Positions 1 to 7,797 of a stretch of 34,793 nucleotides of DNA are shown in pieces. Source of the DNA: Prochlorococcus sp. AG-402-C09 (GTDB taxonomy: Bacteria > Cyanobacteriota > Cyanobacteriia > PCC-6307 > Cyanobiaceae); assembly GCA_003279565.1 (NCBI GenBank), contig QCHN01000014.1, positions 1 through 34,793 on the forward strand, in the 5' to 3' direction. Made by a program: the position numbers and the translations under genes. Below the pieces are notes generated by a model. The model ran no database searches and was not told the DNA's origin. It saw only the letters and a list, made by a program, of their open reading frames with translations. Each line of letters opens with the position of its first letter. Within the stretch, counting starts at the first letter, position 1.

Positions 1-503
1 TTGTCGTTAGAGTATGCAACACCAACTCCAGCACCAGTTTCGTTACCAGCTAAAGAGTAAGGCATAGCGCCTAGTCTGAAAGCATCTGAGTAAGCAGAAG
101 TTGTTGCAGCAACAACGTCATCCTGATCAACCAAAGGACCAGCAGTTACTTCTAGATCGCCAACTGGGAATGAGTAGAATAATGAGTGAACATTAAGTGC
201 ACCAGATCCTTCTACAGCACTATCCATGCTTGCTAATGGACCACTAGCATTACCAGTTTCAATACCTGCGTAGAAAAGATCTTCGCCAGTGAAGCTAGAA
301 GTTACATCAAGGCCATATGCATACTGCATATAAAGCTCTTCTTCAGTGTCGGCTGTTCCGCCGTCAGAGACAGAACCAACAGTGAAATAAGCACCACCAG
401 AAAGAGAGGTGGTTGATGAGAAGGCAGTGTCAGCATTAACTGCAACAGGAGCCATAAGGCCCAAAGCTGCAGGAGCTACTAATAAACGTTGAAAAAGCTT
501 CAT
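1..503 (-). CDS. Outer-membrane porin, N-terminal part (runs off the left end)
   Basis: The first 167 residues of an outer-membrane beta-barrel protein are present; the rest lies outside the window. The start ATG (501-503) has a GAGG ribosome site five bases upstream. The protein opens with a signal peptide (MKLFQRLLVAPAALG, then a hydrophobic stretch ending near NADTAF). It continues with alternating polar and aromatic short strands rich in Gly, Ser and Thr, as in the porins abundant in Prochlorococcus and marine Synechococcus. No SLH domain follows the signal peptide in the visible part, although many cyanobacterial porins carry one. A Fur-box-like dyad lies about 100 bases upstream, which suggests iron control and a role in iron-stress permeability. 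The family is a confident call; the transported solute is unknown. Confidence 0.75.
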   Translation of the reverse strand, partial: MKLFQRLLVAPAALGLMAPVAVNADTAFSSTTSLSGGAYFTVGSVSDGGTADTEEELYMQYAYGLDVTSSFTGEDLFYAGIETGNASGPLASMDSAVEGSGALNVHSLFYSFPVGDLEVTAGPLVDQDDVVAATTSAYSDAFRLGAMPYSLAGNETGAGVGVAYSND

Positions 504-596
504 AGTGTCCTCACACATAAAGATTATGTATCATATTTTACACTGCTGAAAAAATGAGCGAAAGTAGCACTTGTTACACCTTTCGCGCTGTCATAG

Positions 597-615
597 TAAA
601 ATGATAATCATTTTT
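597..615. promoter_or_regulatory. Fur-box-like iron operator between porin and rsmB
   Basis: Bases 598-614 form a perfect dyad, AAAATGAT-A-ATCATTTT. By my count the 19-base window matches 15 of 19 positions of the classical Fur box GATAATGATAATCATTATC. It sits about 95 bases upstream of the porin start and about 105 upstream of the rsmB start. The porin is the more likely target because outer-membrane porins are commonly iron-regulated, but the site could affect either divergent gene. Confidence 0.6.
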
Positions 616-650
616 ATTTTTGCGGTAGCACAGCCATTTGTTATTACGTT

Positions 651-680
651 TTGACCATTAAAGATTATGCACTTTATTAT
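651..680 (+). promoter_or_regulatory. Candidate sigma-70 promoter for rsmB
   Basis: TTGACC at 651-656 and TATTAT at 675-680 are separated by 18 bases, and the -10 box lies 38 bases before the rsmB start codon. Each hexamer differs from consensus at one position. This is a pattern match in AT-rich DNA. Confidence 0.4.
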
Positions 681-718
681 TGTGATTTAAATCTTTGGTG
701 ACCTAACTATGTTTACCT

Positions 719-2056
719 TTGAGTAAGAATCTTTCATCCATAAAAGGATTAGATGCAAGAAAAGCTGCTTTGGAAGTTATTCAAGCAGTTGGTGGAGGAG
801 CATTTGCAGATGTTGCATTGGATAGAACTTTTAGAGTTTATTCATTTAAGTCGATTGATAAAGCTTTAATAACTGAGCTTTCTTATGGCGCAATTCGTCA
901 AAGATATTTTTTAGATCGCTGGATAGATTTCTTAGGAAAAGTGCCCGCTAAAAAGCAACCTCCGATATTGAGATGGTTATTGCACCTTGGGCTTTATCAA
1001 ATCTTGAAAATGGAGCGAATACCTCCAGCTGCTGCTATCAACACAACCGTCGAGCTTGCAAAAGCTCTTCGTTTGACAAAGCTGGCTCCAGTTGTAAATG
1101 GTATTTTGCGATCGGCTCTTCGAAGTAAAGAAAGAGATCTTTCACTACCTAAATCTAAAAATCCGATTTTAGAATTAGCTAAAAATGAGTCACTACCTCT
1201 TTGGTTGGCAGATGAATTGATTGCTTGGAAGGGAATAGAAGATGCTCATGATGTTGCGCAAGCATTCAACTGTGTTAGTCCAATTGATCTAAGAGTGAAT
1301 AAATTACGTGCAGAAATAAATGATGTAAAAGAAATTTTTGATTCCTTTGGCATTAAAAATCAATTAATTCCAGGTTGTCCATTTGGATTGGAAGTCCTTG
1401 CTGGTTTTGGTGAGCCTAAAAAATGGCCAGGTTATGAAGAAGGAAAATGGAGTGTTCAAGATAGATCTTCACAGCTTATTGCCCCATTATTAGGACCTTT
1501 GCCCGGAGAAAAGATCCTTGACGCTTGTGCTGCTCCAGGTGGTAAATCAACTCATATTGCTGAATTAATCAATAATGATGGCAAAATTTGGTCTGTTGAT
1601 CGATCATCCCGAAGAGCTCAAAAAATATCAGCCAACTCAGAAAGACTTGGGACTCATTGTTTACAATTATTAGTTGCTGACTCTAATGAGTTGTTAGATA
1701 AACATCCTGAATGGAAAGGTTTTTTTGATCGTATATTAATTGATGCCCCATGCTCTGGTTTGGGAACTCTTGCACGTCACCCTGATGCAAGATGGAGAAT
1801 AAACAAAGATAATATCCAGGAGCTTATCTTACTTCAAAGTCAGCTACTAAATTCGTTAGCTCCTTTATTAAAAAGTGGAGGCAAATTGGTCTATTCCACT
1901 TGTACGATTCATCCAGATGAAAATTTTAATCAAATAAAAAAATTTATTCAATTAAAATCTCAATTTTCATTAGAATATGAAAAACAAATTTGGCCGGGAG
2001 AGAAAGATAATGGAGATGGTTTTTATATCGCTGTTTTAAATAAATTTGAAAATTAA
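719..2056 (+). CDS. rsmB: 16S rRNA m5C967 methyltransferase RsmB (Sun/Fmu)
   Basis: SAM-dependent methyltransferase expected to methylate C967 of 16S rRNA. The N-terminal part (about 10-140) is the NusB-like RNA-binding domain. The C-terminal Rossmann domain carries the SAM-binding motif DACAAPGGKSTH at 268-279, the DAPCSG motif with Cys345, and STCT with Cys395. The two cysteines are the release and nucleophile residues of this family. Its 445 residues are normal for RsmB. The start is a TTG at 719: an in-frame stop lies at 704-706 and the ATG at 709 is in another frame. The gene is divergent from the porin and convergent with chlG. An identical inverted copy lies at 32738-34075. Confidence 0.93.
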   Translation: MSKNLSSIKGLDARKAALEVIQAVGGGAFADVALDRTFRVYSFKSIDKALITELSYGAIRQRYFLDRWIDFLGKVPAKKQPPILRWLLHLGLYQILKMERIPPAAAINTTVELAKALRLTKLAPVVNGILRSALRSKERDLSLPKSKNPILELAKNESLPLWLADELIAWKGIEDAHDVAQAFNCVSPIDLRVNKLRAEINDVKEIFDSFGIKNQLIPGCPFGLEVLAGFGEPKKWPGYEEGKWSVQDRSSQLIAPLLGPLPGEKILDACAAPGGKSTHIAELINNDGKIWSVDRSSRRAQKISANSERLGTHCLQLLVADSNELLDKHPEWKGFFDRILIDAPCSGLGTLARHPDARWRINKDNIQELILLQSQLLNSLAPLLKSGGKLVYSTCTIHPDENFNQIKKFIQLKSQFSLEYEKQIWPGEKDNGDGFYIAVLNKFEN

Positions 2057-2135
2057 TAAAACATATATTTATATATAAATCTGCTCTTAAACAGTTTTTT
2101 ATTTATTTATCTAATATTAAAGTTAATAACTTATT

Positions 2136-3086
2136 TTAGAAACTAATTAAAGAACTATGACCAATAGCGATAGCTGTTACAAGCATTCCTAAAATTAGGA
2201 ATGGTTGTGCGCTGGCTTGGTATTTAACATCAAAACTTAATGGATCGCGTAAAAGCCATATGTCTTGAAATGTTATTTGAGGAATTATGAGTAAAACCAG
2301 AATGACAGATGCAAAATGTTGTCCAATCGCTATTAAAACTACTACCATTGCGAGCTGAAAGATATCTATCATTCCTGCGCTAATACGACTTGCATTCTTA
2401 ATACCAAAAACAACAGGGAGTGATTCAAGTCCAAGGCTTCTATCTCCTTCCACGCTTTTAAAATCGTTTATCACAGCTATTCCTAATCCTGACAAGCTGT
2501 AAGCAAGAGTAAGCAGGGCGGTTGTCCAGGTTAAGTGTCCAAAAAGAGCCTGTCCAGCCCACCAAGGAAGAGCTATATAGCTTGCACCGAGAGCATAATT
2601 ACCAAGCCAACCGTTTTGTTTGAGTTTTAACGGTGGTGCTGAGTAAATATAACTTACAAATGACCCTCCCAATGCCAGTAACAGGACTGAAGGAATAGTG
2701 TGATGTGCCCATAAATCCAATAAATAGGCAACACCAAGACCAGCTATTAATAGAACCCATATTTGCAATTTGACTTGAAAAAGAGAAATGGCTCCTGATG
2801 GTATGGGCCTATTAGGTTCATTAATTGCGTCTATTTCTCTATCAAAGTAATCATTGATTGTTTGGGTGTATCCAGTTAAGAGAGGGCCACTCATTATCAT
2901 GCAACTTACTGAAGCAAGTACGTTGCTTAATTCCCAATGGAAATTGCCACTTGCAGCTGCTCCACATATGACTCCCCAGAGCAATGGAATCCATGTGATG
3001 GGCTTCATTAATTGCAAACGAAGCTTCCATATGTTCTTTGTTTCAGAACCTCCTTTTATTCCAAGGAGTTGCCTAGCATCACTCAC
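2136..3086 (-). CDS. chlG: Chlorophyll synthase ChlG (geranylgeranyl/phytyl transferase)
   Basis: Membrane prenyltransferase of the UbiA superfamily that attaches geranylgeranyl or phytyl diphosphate to chlorophyllide, the last step of chlorophyll synthesis, in the thylakoid membrane. The 316-residue protein has the Mg-diphosphate-binding motif NDYFDREID at 78-86 and the expected run of about eight to nine membrane helices. The start is a GTG (3084-3086) beginning MSDARQLLG. It lies 15 bases after the stop of the upstream small DUF2862 gene on the same strand, so the two are probably co-transcribed. It converges with rsmB across a 79-base AT-rich gap. Marine divinyl-chlorophyll organisms use a normal ChlG, so the sequence alone does not show which chlorophyll is made. 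Confidence 0.95.
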   Translation of the reverse strand: MSDARQLLGIKGGSETKNIWKLRLQLMKPITWIPLLWGVICGAAASGNFHWELSNVLASVSCMIMSGPLLTGYTQTINDYFDREIDAINEPNRPIPSGAISLFQVKLQIWVLLIAGLGVAYLLDLWAHHTIPSVLLLALGGSFVSYIYSAPPLKLKQNGWLGNYALGASYIALPWWAGQALFGHLTWTTALLTLAYSLSGLGIAVINDFKSVEGDRSLGLESLPVVFGIKNASRISAGMIDIFQLAMVVVLIAIGQHFASVILVLLIIPQITFQDIWLLRDPLSFDVKYQASAQPFLILGMLVTAIAIGHSSLISF

Positions 3087-3101
3087 TTTTTTATCTCAGG
3101 G

Positions 3102-3323
3102 TTAAGAAACTTCATCTTCGAAGAACCAATGCTTGCTTCCATCATTCATTTTAATTACAACACCAATTCCGCCCCTACCATCAGTCATCTTATAGTCGAT
3201 TACAGTGCCTCTTGGGTCTTCTGATAGTTGGTCTATCAAATAAGAAGGTATGCGATCTCTTACACGTTCAATATTAATTTTAATTTTTGAACCTATCCTT
3301 GAAAGGGAGGTTGGCTTAGCCAT
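3102..3323 (-). CDS. Small cyanobacterial DUF2862 protein
   Basis: A 73-residue soluble protein of the DUF2862 family, function unknown. The body (VGSK/IGSK-type strand, then VRDRIP, TVIDYKMTDGRGGIGVV and HWFFEDEV) looks like a small beta-barrel. I chose the ATG at 3321-3323 (MAKPTSLSRIG) over the upstream GTG at 3348-3350 because the family similarity begins just after it; the longer form would have 82 residues. The gene sits directly ahead of chlG on the same strand and is divergent from hisF with about 50 bases between starts. The pairing with chlG hints at a role around the photosynthetic membrane, but that is inference only. Confidence 0.8.
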   Translation of the reverse strand: MAKPTSLSRIGSKIKINIERVRDRIPSYLIDQLSEDPRGTVIDYKMTDGRGGIGVVIKMNDGSKHWFFEDEVS

Positions 3324-3376
3324 GGAATTAAATGAATTAATTTCGGGCACCTTAACAGTTCCTCTGTTTAAAAATC

Positions 3377-4147
3377 ATGGTTGCTTTAAGATTGATTCCT
3401 TGTCTTGATGTTTCAAACGGACGTGTAGTCAAGGGAGTTAATTTTGTTGGATTGCGTGATGCAGGGGATCCAGTTGAGTTGGGATGTAGATACAGCAAGG
3501 CTGGTGCGGATGAATTGGTCTTTCTTGACATAACAGCTACACACGAAAAAAGATCTACTTTGGTTGAAATGGTTAGACGAACATCTGAAGCTGTAACTAT
3601 TCCTTTTACTGTTGGAGGAGGAATAAGTTCATTGAATGGAATAAATGAATTACTAAGAGCAGGAGCTGACAAAGTAAGTTTAAATTCCAGTGCGGTTAAA
3701 GATCCTTCCTTGATTTCTCAAGGGGCAAATCGTTTTGGATCTCAATGCATTGTGGTTGCAATAGATGCAAAAAAGAACAAAAATATTCCTAATAAGTGGG
3801 ACGTTTATGTGAGTGGTGGACGTAAAAATACTGGTTTAGATGTGATTGAATGGTCGGAAAAAGTATTTCAGCTTGGTGCAGGGGAAATCCTATTAACTTC
3901 CATGGACGGTGATGGGACTCAAAATGGTTATGACATAGAACTTACTAAATCTATTTGTGAGAAAGTTCCAATACCAGTAATAGCATCGGGAGGAGCTGGT
4001 TGTTTGAGACACATTAAAGAGGCTTTTACTCTAGGAAAATCCTCAGCAGCTCTCTTGGCTTCTCTTTTACATGATGGACAATTAACTATCAAAGAAATTA
4101 AAGAATATTTAATTAAAGAAAATCTTCCTATAAGACCTATCGAATGA
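3377..4147 (+). CDS. hisF: Imidazole glycerol phosphate synthase cyclase subunit HisF
   Basis: Cyclase subunit of the HisH-HisF complex. It uses ammonia from HisH to turn PRFAR into imidazole glycerol phosphate and AICAR, joining histidine and purine synthesis. The 256-residue TIM barrel shows the catalytic aspartates Asp11 (IPCLDV) and Asp130 (VVAIDAKK). Phosphate-binding glycine loops appear at VGGGI (79-83) and in the C-terminal ASGGAG. The start ATG gives [11 protein letters not shown], the usual family N-terminus. hisH is not in the window, so his genes are dispersed here, as is common in cyanobacteria. A hairpin follows the stop codon directly. An identical copy lies at 30647-31417. Confidence 0.96.
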   Translation: MVALRLIPCLDVSNGRVVKGVNFVGLRDAGDPVELGCRYSKAGADELVFLDITATHEKRSTLVEMVRRTSEAVTIPFTVGGGISSLNGINELLRAGADKVSLNSSAVKDPSLISQGANRFGSQCIVVAIDAKKNKNIPNKWDVYVSGGRKNTGLDVIEWSEKVFQLGAGEILLTSMDGDGTQNGYDIELTKSICEKVPIPVIASGGAGCLRHIKEAFTLGKSSAALLASLLHDGQLTIKEIKEYLIKENLPIRPIE

Positions 4148-4180
4148 TTAATATTATCATGAAAACATGTATAATATTAA
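4148..4180 (+). terminator. AT-rich hairpin just after hisF (possible 3'-end structure)
   Basis: The arm TTAATATTATCATG (4148-4161) pairs across an AAAA loop with CATGTATAATATTAA (4166-4180), leaving one unpaired T in the second arm. It begins at the base after the hisF stop codon. No run of T follows, so it is not a textbook intrinsic terminator. It may instead stabilise the hisF 3' end or separate hisF from menG, which starts 47 bases later. Confidence 0.4.
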
Positions 4181-4226
4181 TTATGAGTTAAAGTTTGAAG
4201 GGAGTTAAGTATTTTTCTATATTTAT

Positions 4227-4925
4227 ATGAGGCCTGGCAATACTAAAGCTATAGAGAAAATGTTTAATTCAATTTCTTCAAAATATGATTTACTAAATGA
4301 TATTTTTAGCTTTGGATTGCATAGGTTTTGGAAGAGAAAATTGTTGGATATTCTTAATCCCACTTTTGGGGAAAAATGGATAGATCTTTGTTGTGGTACT
4401 GGAGATATGTCAATACTTTTGGCTAGATATATGAAAAGTTCAAAAAATATTACTGGGATAGACTCAGCTTCTCAAGCATTATTAGTTGCAAGAGAAAGAT
4501 CCAAACAAAAATATTCTTCAATTGAATGGATAAAGGGTGATGCTCTACAAACTAATCTCACATCAGATAAATTTGATGGCCTTTTGATGTCCTATGGTTT
4601 AAGGAATCTTTCTAGTTCTTATGAAGGACTTAGAGAGGCTTTTAGAATTTTGAAACCAGGTGGAAGAGCAGGAATCTTGGATTTTAGATCTTTTGAAGTA
4701 GGCTCAATTCAAGGGCTTTTCCAAAAAATTTATCTAAGTCTTTATGTGGTCCCAATTGCATCACTGTTCGGCTTAGGGCAGGAATATTCATATATAAAAA
4801 AAAGTTTAGTTAATTTCCCTTCCGGGGCAAAACAAGTTCATTTGGCACTTTCTGCCGGCTTCAAGAAAGCAGAATATCAAACATTAGCAAAAGGACAAAT
4901 GGGGATTTTATTGCTTGAAGCCTAG
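4227..4925 (+). CDS. menG: Demethylphylloquinol methyltransferase MenG (UbiE family)
   Basis: Class I SAM methyltransferase of the UbiE/MenG family, 232 residues. In cyanobacteria this enzyme C-methylates 2-phytyl-1,4-naphthoquinol, the last step of phylloquinone (photosystem I A1 cofactor) synthesis. Visible marks are the N-terminal MFNSISSKYDLLND, the SAM-binding motif WIDLCCGTGD at 51-60, and LLMSYGLRNL with LKPGGRAGILDF further on. The ATG at 4227 is the first usable start after an in-frame stop at 4206-4208. There is no well-placed ribosome site; GGGAG lies more than 20 bases upstream. The gene is downstream of hisF on the same strand and convergent with the DUF721 gene 19 bases away. 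Confidence 0.92.
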   Translation: MRPGNTKAIEKMFNSISSKYDLLNDIFSFGLHRFWKRKLLDILNPTFGEKWIDLCCGTGDMSILLARYMKSSKNITGIDSASQALLVARERSKQKYSSIEWIKGDALQTNLTSDKFDGLLMSYGLRNLSSSYEGLREAFRILKPGGRAGILDFRSFEVGSIQGLFQKIYLSLYVVPIASLFGLGQEYSYIKKSLVNFPSGAKQVHLALSAGFKKAEYQTLAKGQMGILLLEA

Positions 4926-4944
4926 GTTAAATATCTCAATTTAT

Positions 4945-5418
4945 TTACAATTCTTTTCTTCTGCAAAAACTACATTTACTCCATAATGTAATTTCTCCCG
5001 TAGGTGAGGGGATTTTGCATAGAGGACACTTGGTTATTCCATTTTTATCAGTTCTACTTGGGTGATTTTCCCAAATTTCTTTTTCAGTTTCTCTTGTGAC
5101 TAAAGCATTTGGATAATGTTGCCTGATTCTGATCTCTTTTATTTGATATCCATATGATTTTAAAGATTCAATTAACTCCAAACGGTTATATAAAAGCGCC
5201 TGTCTCCATTGAGGATGGCTTGCTCCAATAGTTAGAACTTTATTCTGAATGTTAAGTGGTGTGCAATTTAATGCGAGTTGCTCGCCAGCTATTTCTACCC
5301 AGTCTTGAATAAGGCCTCCTACATTTCCTTTCCATGTGGACTTGATTTCTTCTAGGCATGTATATATTGATTTCTCTCTTTTTGCTTTTGTTATATGCTT
5401 TAAGTCATTTAAAATCAA
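4945..5418 (-). CDS. DUF721/DciA-like protein with C-terminal zinc-ribbon motif
   Basis: A 157-residue protein. Residues about 18-100 resemble the DUF721/DciA family, whose bacterial members act as ancestral loaders of the replicative helicase DnaB. Support includes the core IQDWVEIAGEQLAL, LNIQNKVLTI, and HPQWRQALLYNRLELI. The C-terminus has two Cys pairs, CPLC (131-134) and CSFC (149-152), which could bind zinc. Whether the cyanobacterial version loads DnaB cannot be told from sequence. The gene is divergent from pspA. The inverted-repeat boundary at 5386 falls in codon 11, so the first 10 codons exist only here. This copy is intact. Confidence 0.75.
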   Translation of the reverse strand: MILNDLKHITKAKREKSIYTCLEEIKSTWKGNVGGLIQDWVEIAGEQLALNCTPLNIQNKVLTIGASHPQWRQALLYNRLELIESLKSYGYQIKEIRIRQHYPNALVTRETEKEIWENHPSRTDKNGITKCPLCKIPSPTGEITLWSKCSFCRRKEL

Positions 5419-5491
5419 TTTAAATTAGACACCAATGATGAGTTAGTGCTTAAATCTAGCTAATATTTTTTAGATTGCATAAAAGATCCTA

Positions 5492-6268
5492 ATGGGATTA
5501 TTAGATAGGTTAAGTCGCTTACTTAGGGCAAATCTAAATGCTTTTGTCAGTGAAGCAGAAGATCCAATAAAAATACTTGATCAGTCTGTTGCTGATATGC
5601 AAGAAGACTTGGTGAAGCTCCGTCAAGCTGTAGCTATTGCCATCGCAAGTCAAAAAAGATTAGAGAATCAGGCTAATCAAGCGAAAGAGCAAATTCAAAA
5701 TTGGTTTTCCAGAGCTGAATTAGCCTTAAAAAAAGGAGAGGACGATTTAGCCAGAGAAGCACTAAGTAGAAAAAAAACTTTTCAGGAAACTTTTCAATCT
5801 TTAACAACTCAATTTCAAACACAAAATGGTCAAGTTGAAAAACTAAAAAAAAGTCTTTTGTTATTAGAAAGAAAGATCTCTGAGGCTCGAACCAAAAAAG
5901 ATATGCTTAAAGCAAGAGCTCAGGCAGCTAAAGCTCAGCAAAAAATTCAAAGTGCAGTTGGTGATTTGGGTGGAAAGTCTGCGATGGCTGCATTTGAAAG
6001 GATGGAAGATAAAGTAGAGGCATTGGAAGCTTCGGGGCAAGCAGCCTTAGAGTTGGCTGGCGAAGATCTAGAAAGTAAGTTTGCAGCATTAGAAGGAAGT
6101 AATGATATAGAAAAAGAATTAGAGACATTGAGGAGTCAATTAAAATCAGGTGTTGAAGCAATAGCTTTGCCTCCGTCAGATTTAGAGGTTAATGAAGTAA
6201 AGACTGTAGAAATCCAAGAAGTCGAAGTTGAATTAGAGGAAATGAAAAAGTCAATGGATAATTCTTGA
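5492..6268 (+). CDS. pspA: PspA/IM30 family protein (Vipp1-like)
   Basis: Membrane-associated ESCRT-III-like protein of the PspA/Vipp1 family, 258 residues. In cyanobacteria Vipp1 is needed for thylakoid upkeep. The N-terminal amphipathic helix (MGLLDRLSRLLRANLNAFV) and the EDPIKILDQSV motif at about 23-33 are typical. A long predicted coiled coil rich in Gln, Lys and Glu spans about 30-215. The last 40 residues form an acidic Glu/Val-rich tail (VKTVEIQEVEVELEEMKK), which might stand in for the C-terminal helix of Vipp1. Whether it is orthologous to Vipp1 or to PspA is not settled by eye. It is followed by birA on the same strand 29 bases later. Confidence 0.9.
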   Translation: MGLLDRLSRLLRANLNAFVSEAEDPIKILDQSVADMQEDLVKLRQAVAIAIASQKRLENQANQAKEQIQNWFSRAELALKKGEDDLAREALSRKKTFQETFQSLTTQFQTQNGQVEKLKKSLLLLERKISEARTKKDMLKARAQAAKAQQKIQSAVGDLGGKSAMAAFERMEDKVEALEASGQAALELAGEDLESKFAALEGSNDIEKELETLRSQLKSGVEAIALPPSDLEVNEVKTVEIQEVEVELEEMKKSMDNS

Positions 6269-6297
6269 TTTTTATAAGAACACAAGACTTTTGAAGC

Positions 6298-7056
6298 ATG
6301 AATAATCAAAAACTCTATAGAGGTGTAGGTTTGATTTCTAGATATCACAAATTAAATCATTCCTGTTCAAGATCTTGGCAATTAATGTTTAAGCCTATTT
6401 GTGCTAGCACAGAAATAGAGCTAACAAATTGGATTGCAGAGAACCCAGTAAGAAAAAATCAGCCAAAAGCAATGTTTGCCTCTTGCCAAAGATATGGTCA
6501 AGGTCAAGCTGGGCGGATTTGGCAGGCTCCAAAAGGAGGGGTTTGGGTTAGTGCAGCAATTAAGAGAGAAGATCAGTGTAAAAATAATTCTCAGCTTTAC
6601 GGGTTAGCGGTTGCGTTATCTTTGGCTGAGAAAATTGAACCGATGGGAGTTAATGTCAAAATAAAATGGCCAAATGATCTATTAGTTGATGGTCAAAAAT
6701 TAGCGGGAATTTTACCTAGATTAATTTTTAGAGGTGAAAAACTTAGATTATTAAGAGTTGGAATAGGTTTAAATGTCTTCAATAATGTTCCCAAGGAGGG
6801 AATTTCACTAAAACAAATTGTTGGAGATAAAAAGATGAATATAAATTTTTGGTCCTCAGAAGTTTTACATGCAATAGAGAGATCTTTAGATTTTTTGGAC
6901 AATATAAATCTTCTATGCAGTCAAATTGAAGAAAGATTGTGGTCAAAAAAATACATTGATAAAGACACTGGCAATCAATGGGATATCAAAGGTATCGACT
7001 CCAATGGCAGATTAATTATTTTTAAAGAAGATAAAAAGAAAGTTTTGTCTACTTAA
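6298..7056 (+). CDS. birA: Biotin-[acetyl-CoA carboxylase] ligase
   Basis: Biotin protein ligase that makes biotinyl-AMP and transfers biotin to the AccB carrier of acetyl-CoA carboxylase. The 252-residue protein has no N-terminal helix-turn-helix, so it is a ligase without repressor function. Visible motifs are the nucleotide/biotin loop RYGQGQAGRIW (65-75), KWPNDLLV (123-130) and KLAGIL (134-139) with the biotin-contacting Lys134. The loop departs from the usual GRGRRGR pattern, with Gln at the first two Arg positions and Ala at the third. The C-terminal domain is short. The first 25 or so residues are not clearly family-like, so a later start is possible. Confidence 0.88.
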   Translation: MNNQKLYRGVGLISRYHKLNHSCSRSWQLMFKPICASTEIELTNWIAENPVRKNQPKAMFASCQRYGQGQAGRIWQAPKGGVWVSAAIKREDQCKNNSQLYGLAVALSLAEKIEPMGVNVKIKWPNDLLVDGQKLAGILPRLIFRGEKLRLLRVGIGLNVFNNVPKEGISLKQIVGDKKMNINFWSSEVLHAIERSLDFLDNINLLCSQIEERLWSKKYIDKDTGNQWDIKGIDSNGRLIIFKEDKKKVLST

Positions 7057-7071
7057 TTATGATTGTTTAGC

Positions 7072-7797
7072 TTAATTATAAGTAATCTCTGTCACCTTAC
7101 CATCTCTAAATCTTGCTATTTTTTTTGCTCTCTGAGCGACATTATCTTCATGAGTAACTAAGACAATCGTTATTCCTTGACTATGAAGTTGGTCAAAAAG
7201 ATTTAAAACATCTTCAGTAGTTTTTGAATCCAAAGCACCAGTTGGTTCGTCTGCTAATAACAATGAAGGCTGATTGATTATTGCTCTTGCTATGGCAACT
7301 CGTTGTTGTTGTCCTCCAGATAATTGATTAGGCAGATTGGTCATCCTGTTCCCAAGCCCAACTCGAGAAAGAGCCTCTTCAGCGCGCTTCTTTCTTTCTA
7401 TAGAAGGAACGCATGCATAAATCATTGGAAGCATTACATTCTCAAGTGCTGAAACTTCTTGAAGCAAGTGGAATTGCTGAAAAACGAAACCAAGTTCTTT
7501 GTTTCTAATATCTGCTAGCAAGTCATCATCAAGCTTTTCTACTGCAGTCCCATTCAATTCATACGTCCCATTCGTAGGACGGTCAAGACATCCAAGTATA
7601 TTCATTGCAGTACTTTTACCAGAGCCACTTGCACCCATCACGGCAAGGTAATCGCCCTGGGAAACCTCAAGGTTTAGTTCGTCAAGAGCTTTTACTTTGA
7701 CTGAGCCTTCGCCATAAAATTTATTTACATTGGTTAGACGAGCTACAGATGTTTTCAATGATTTTAATTGGTTAGCCAATTGAACTTTTACTTGCAA
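7072..7797 (-). CDS. ABC transporter ATPase of the LolD/MacB/DevA type
   Basis: ATP-binding subunit, 241 residues. It has a Walker [10 protein letters not shown] at 55-63, Q-loop VFQQFHLL, signature [14 protein letters not shown], Walker [13 protein letters not shown] and H-loop VTHE. The FQQFHLL and LSGGQQQR sequences are typical of the MacB/LolD/DevA branch, which powers export of lipoproteins, glycolipids or small molecules through MacB-like permeases. No such permease or membrane-fusion gene lies nearby, so the partner is encoded elsewhere. The longest frame starts at a TTG (7795-7797) and overlaps the 3' end of ndhB by 26 bases. TTG codons at residues 7 and 14 are alternative starts, and the family alignment begins near residue 19. 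Confidence 0.88.
   Translation of the reverse strand: MQVKVQLANQLKSLKTSVARLTNVNKFYGEGSVKVKALDELNLEVSQGDYLAVMGASGSGKSTAMNILGCLDRPTNGTYELNGTAVEKLDDDLLADIRNKELGFVFQQFHLLQEVSALENVMLPMIYACVPSIERKKRAEEALSRVGLGNRMTNLPNQLSGGQQQRVAIARAIINQPSLLLADEPTGALDSKTTEDVLNLFDQLHSQGITIVLVTHEDNVAQRAKKIARFRDGKVTEITYN

Larger units (their letters stand above)
1..5386. repeat. Left arm of 5.4-kb perfect inverted repeat
   Basis: This segment is the reverse complement of 29408-34793, with base i pairing with base 34794-i. All genes in it recur as identical proteins on the opposite strand in the right arm, and the nucleotide stretches I compared at both ends, the intergenic gaps and the boundary match exactly. The match ends at 5386; base 5387 no longer pairs with 29407. 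Reading continues here without a break into the 5' end of the DUF721 gene and on to pspA, so this arm looks like the genuine chromosomal copy. Confidence 0.97.

Noticed and set aside
2057-2135. AT-rich gap between convergent rsmB and chlG as a bidirectional terminator
   Set aside because: There is a T-run after CTG...CAG, but the stem is only three pairs, too weak to call.
3352-3672. 106-residue frame antisense to hisF (and its mirror at 31122-31442)
   Set aside because: It lies inside the hisF coding region on the other strand and shows no recognisable domain.
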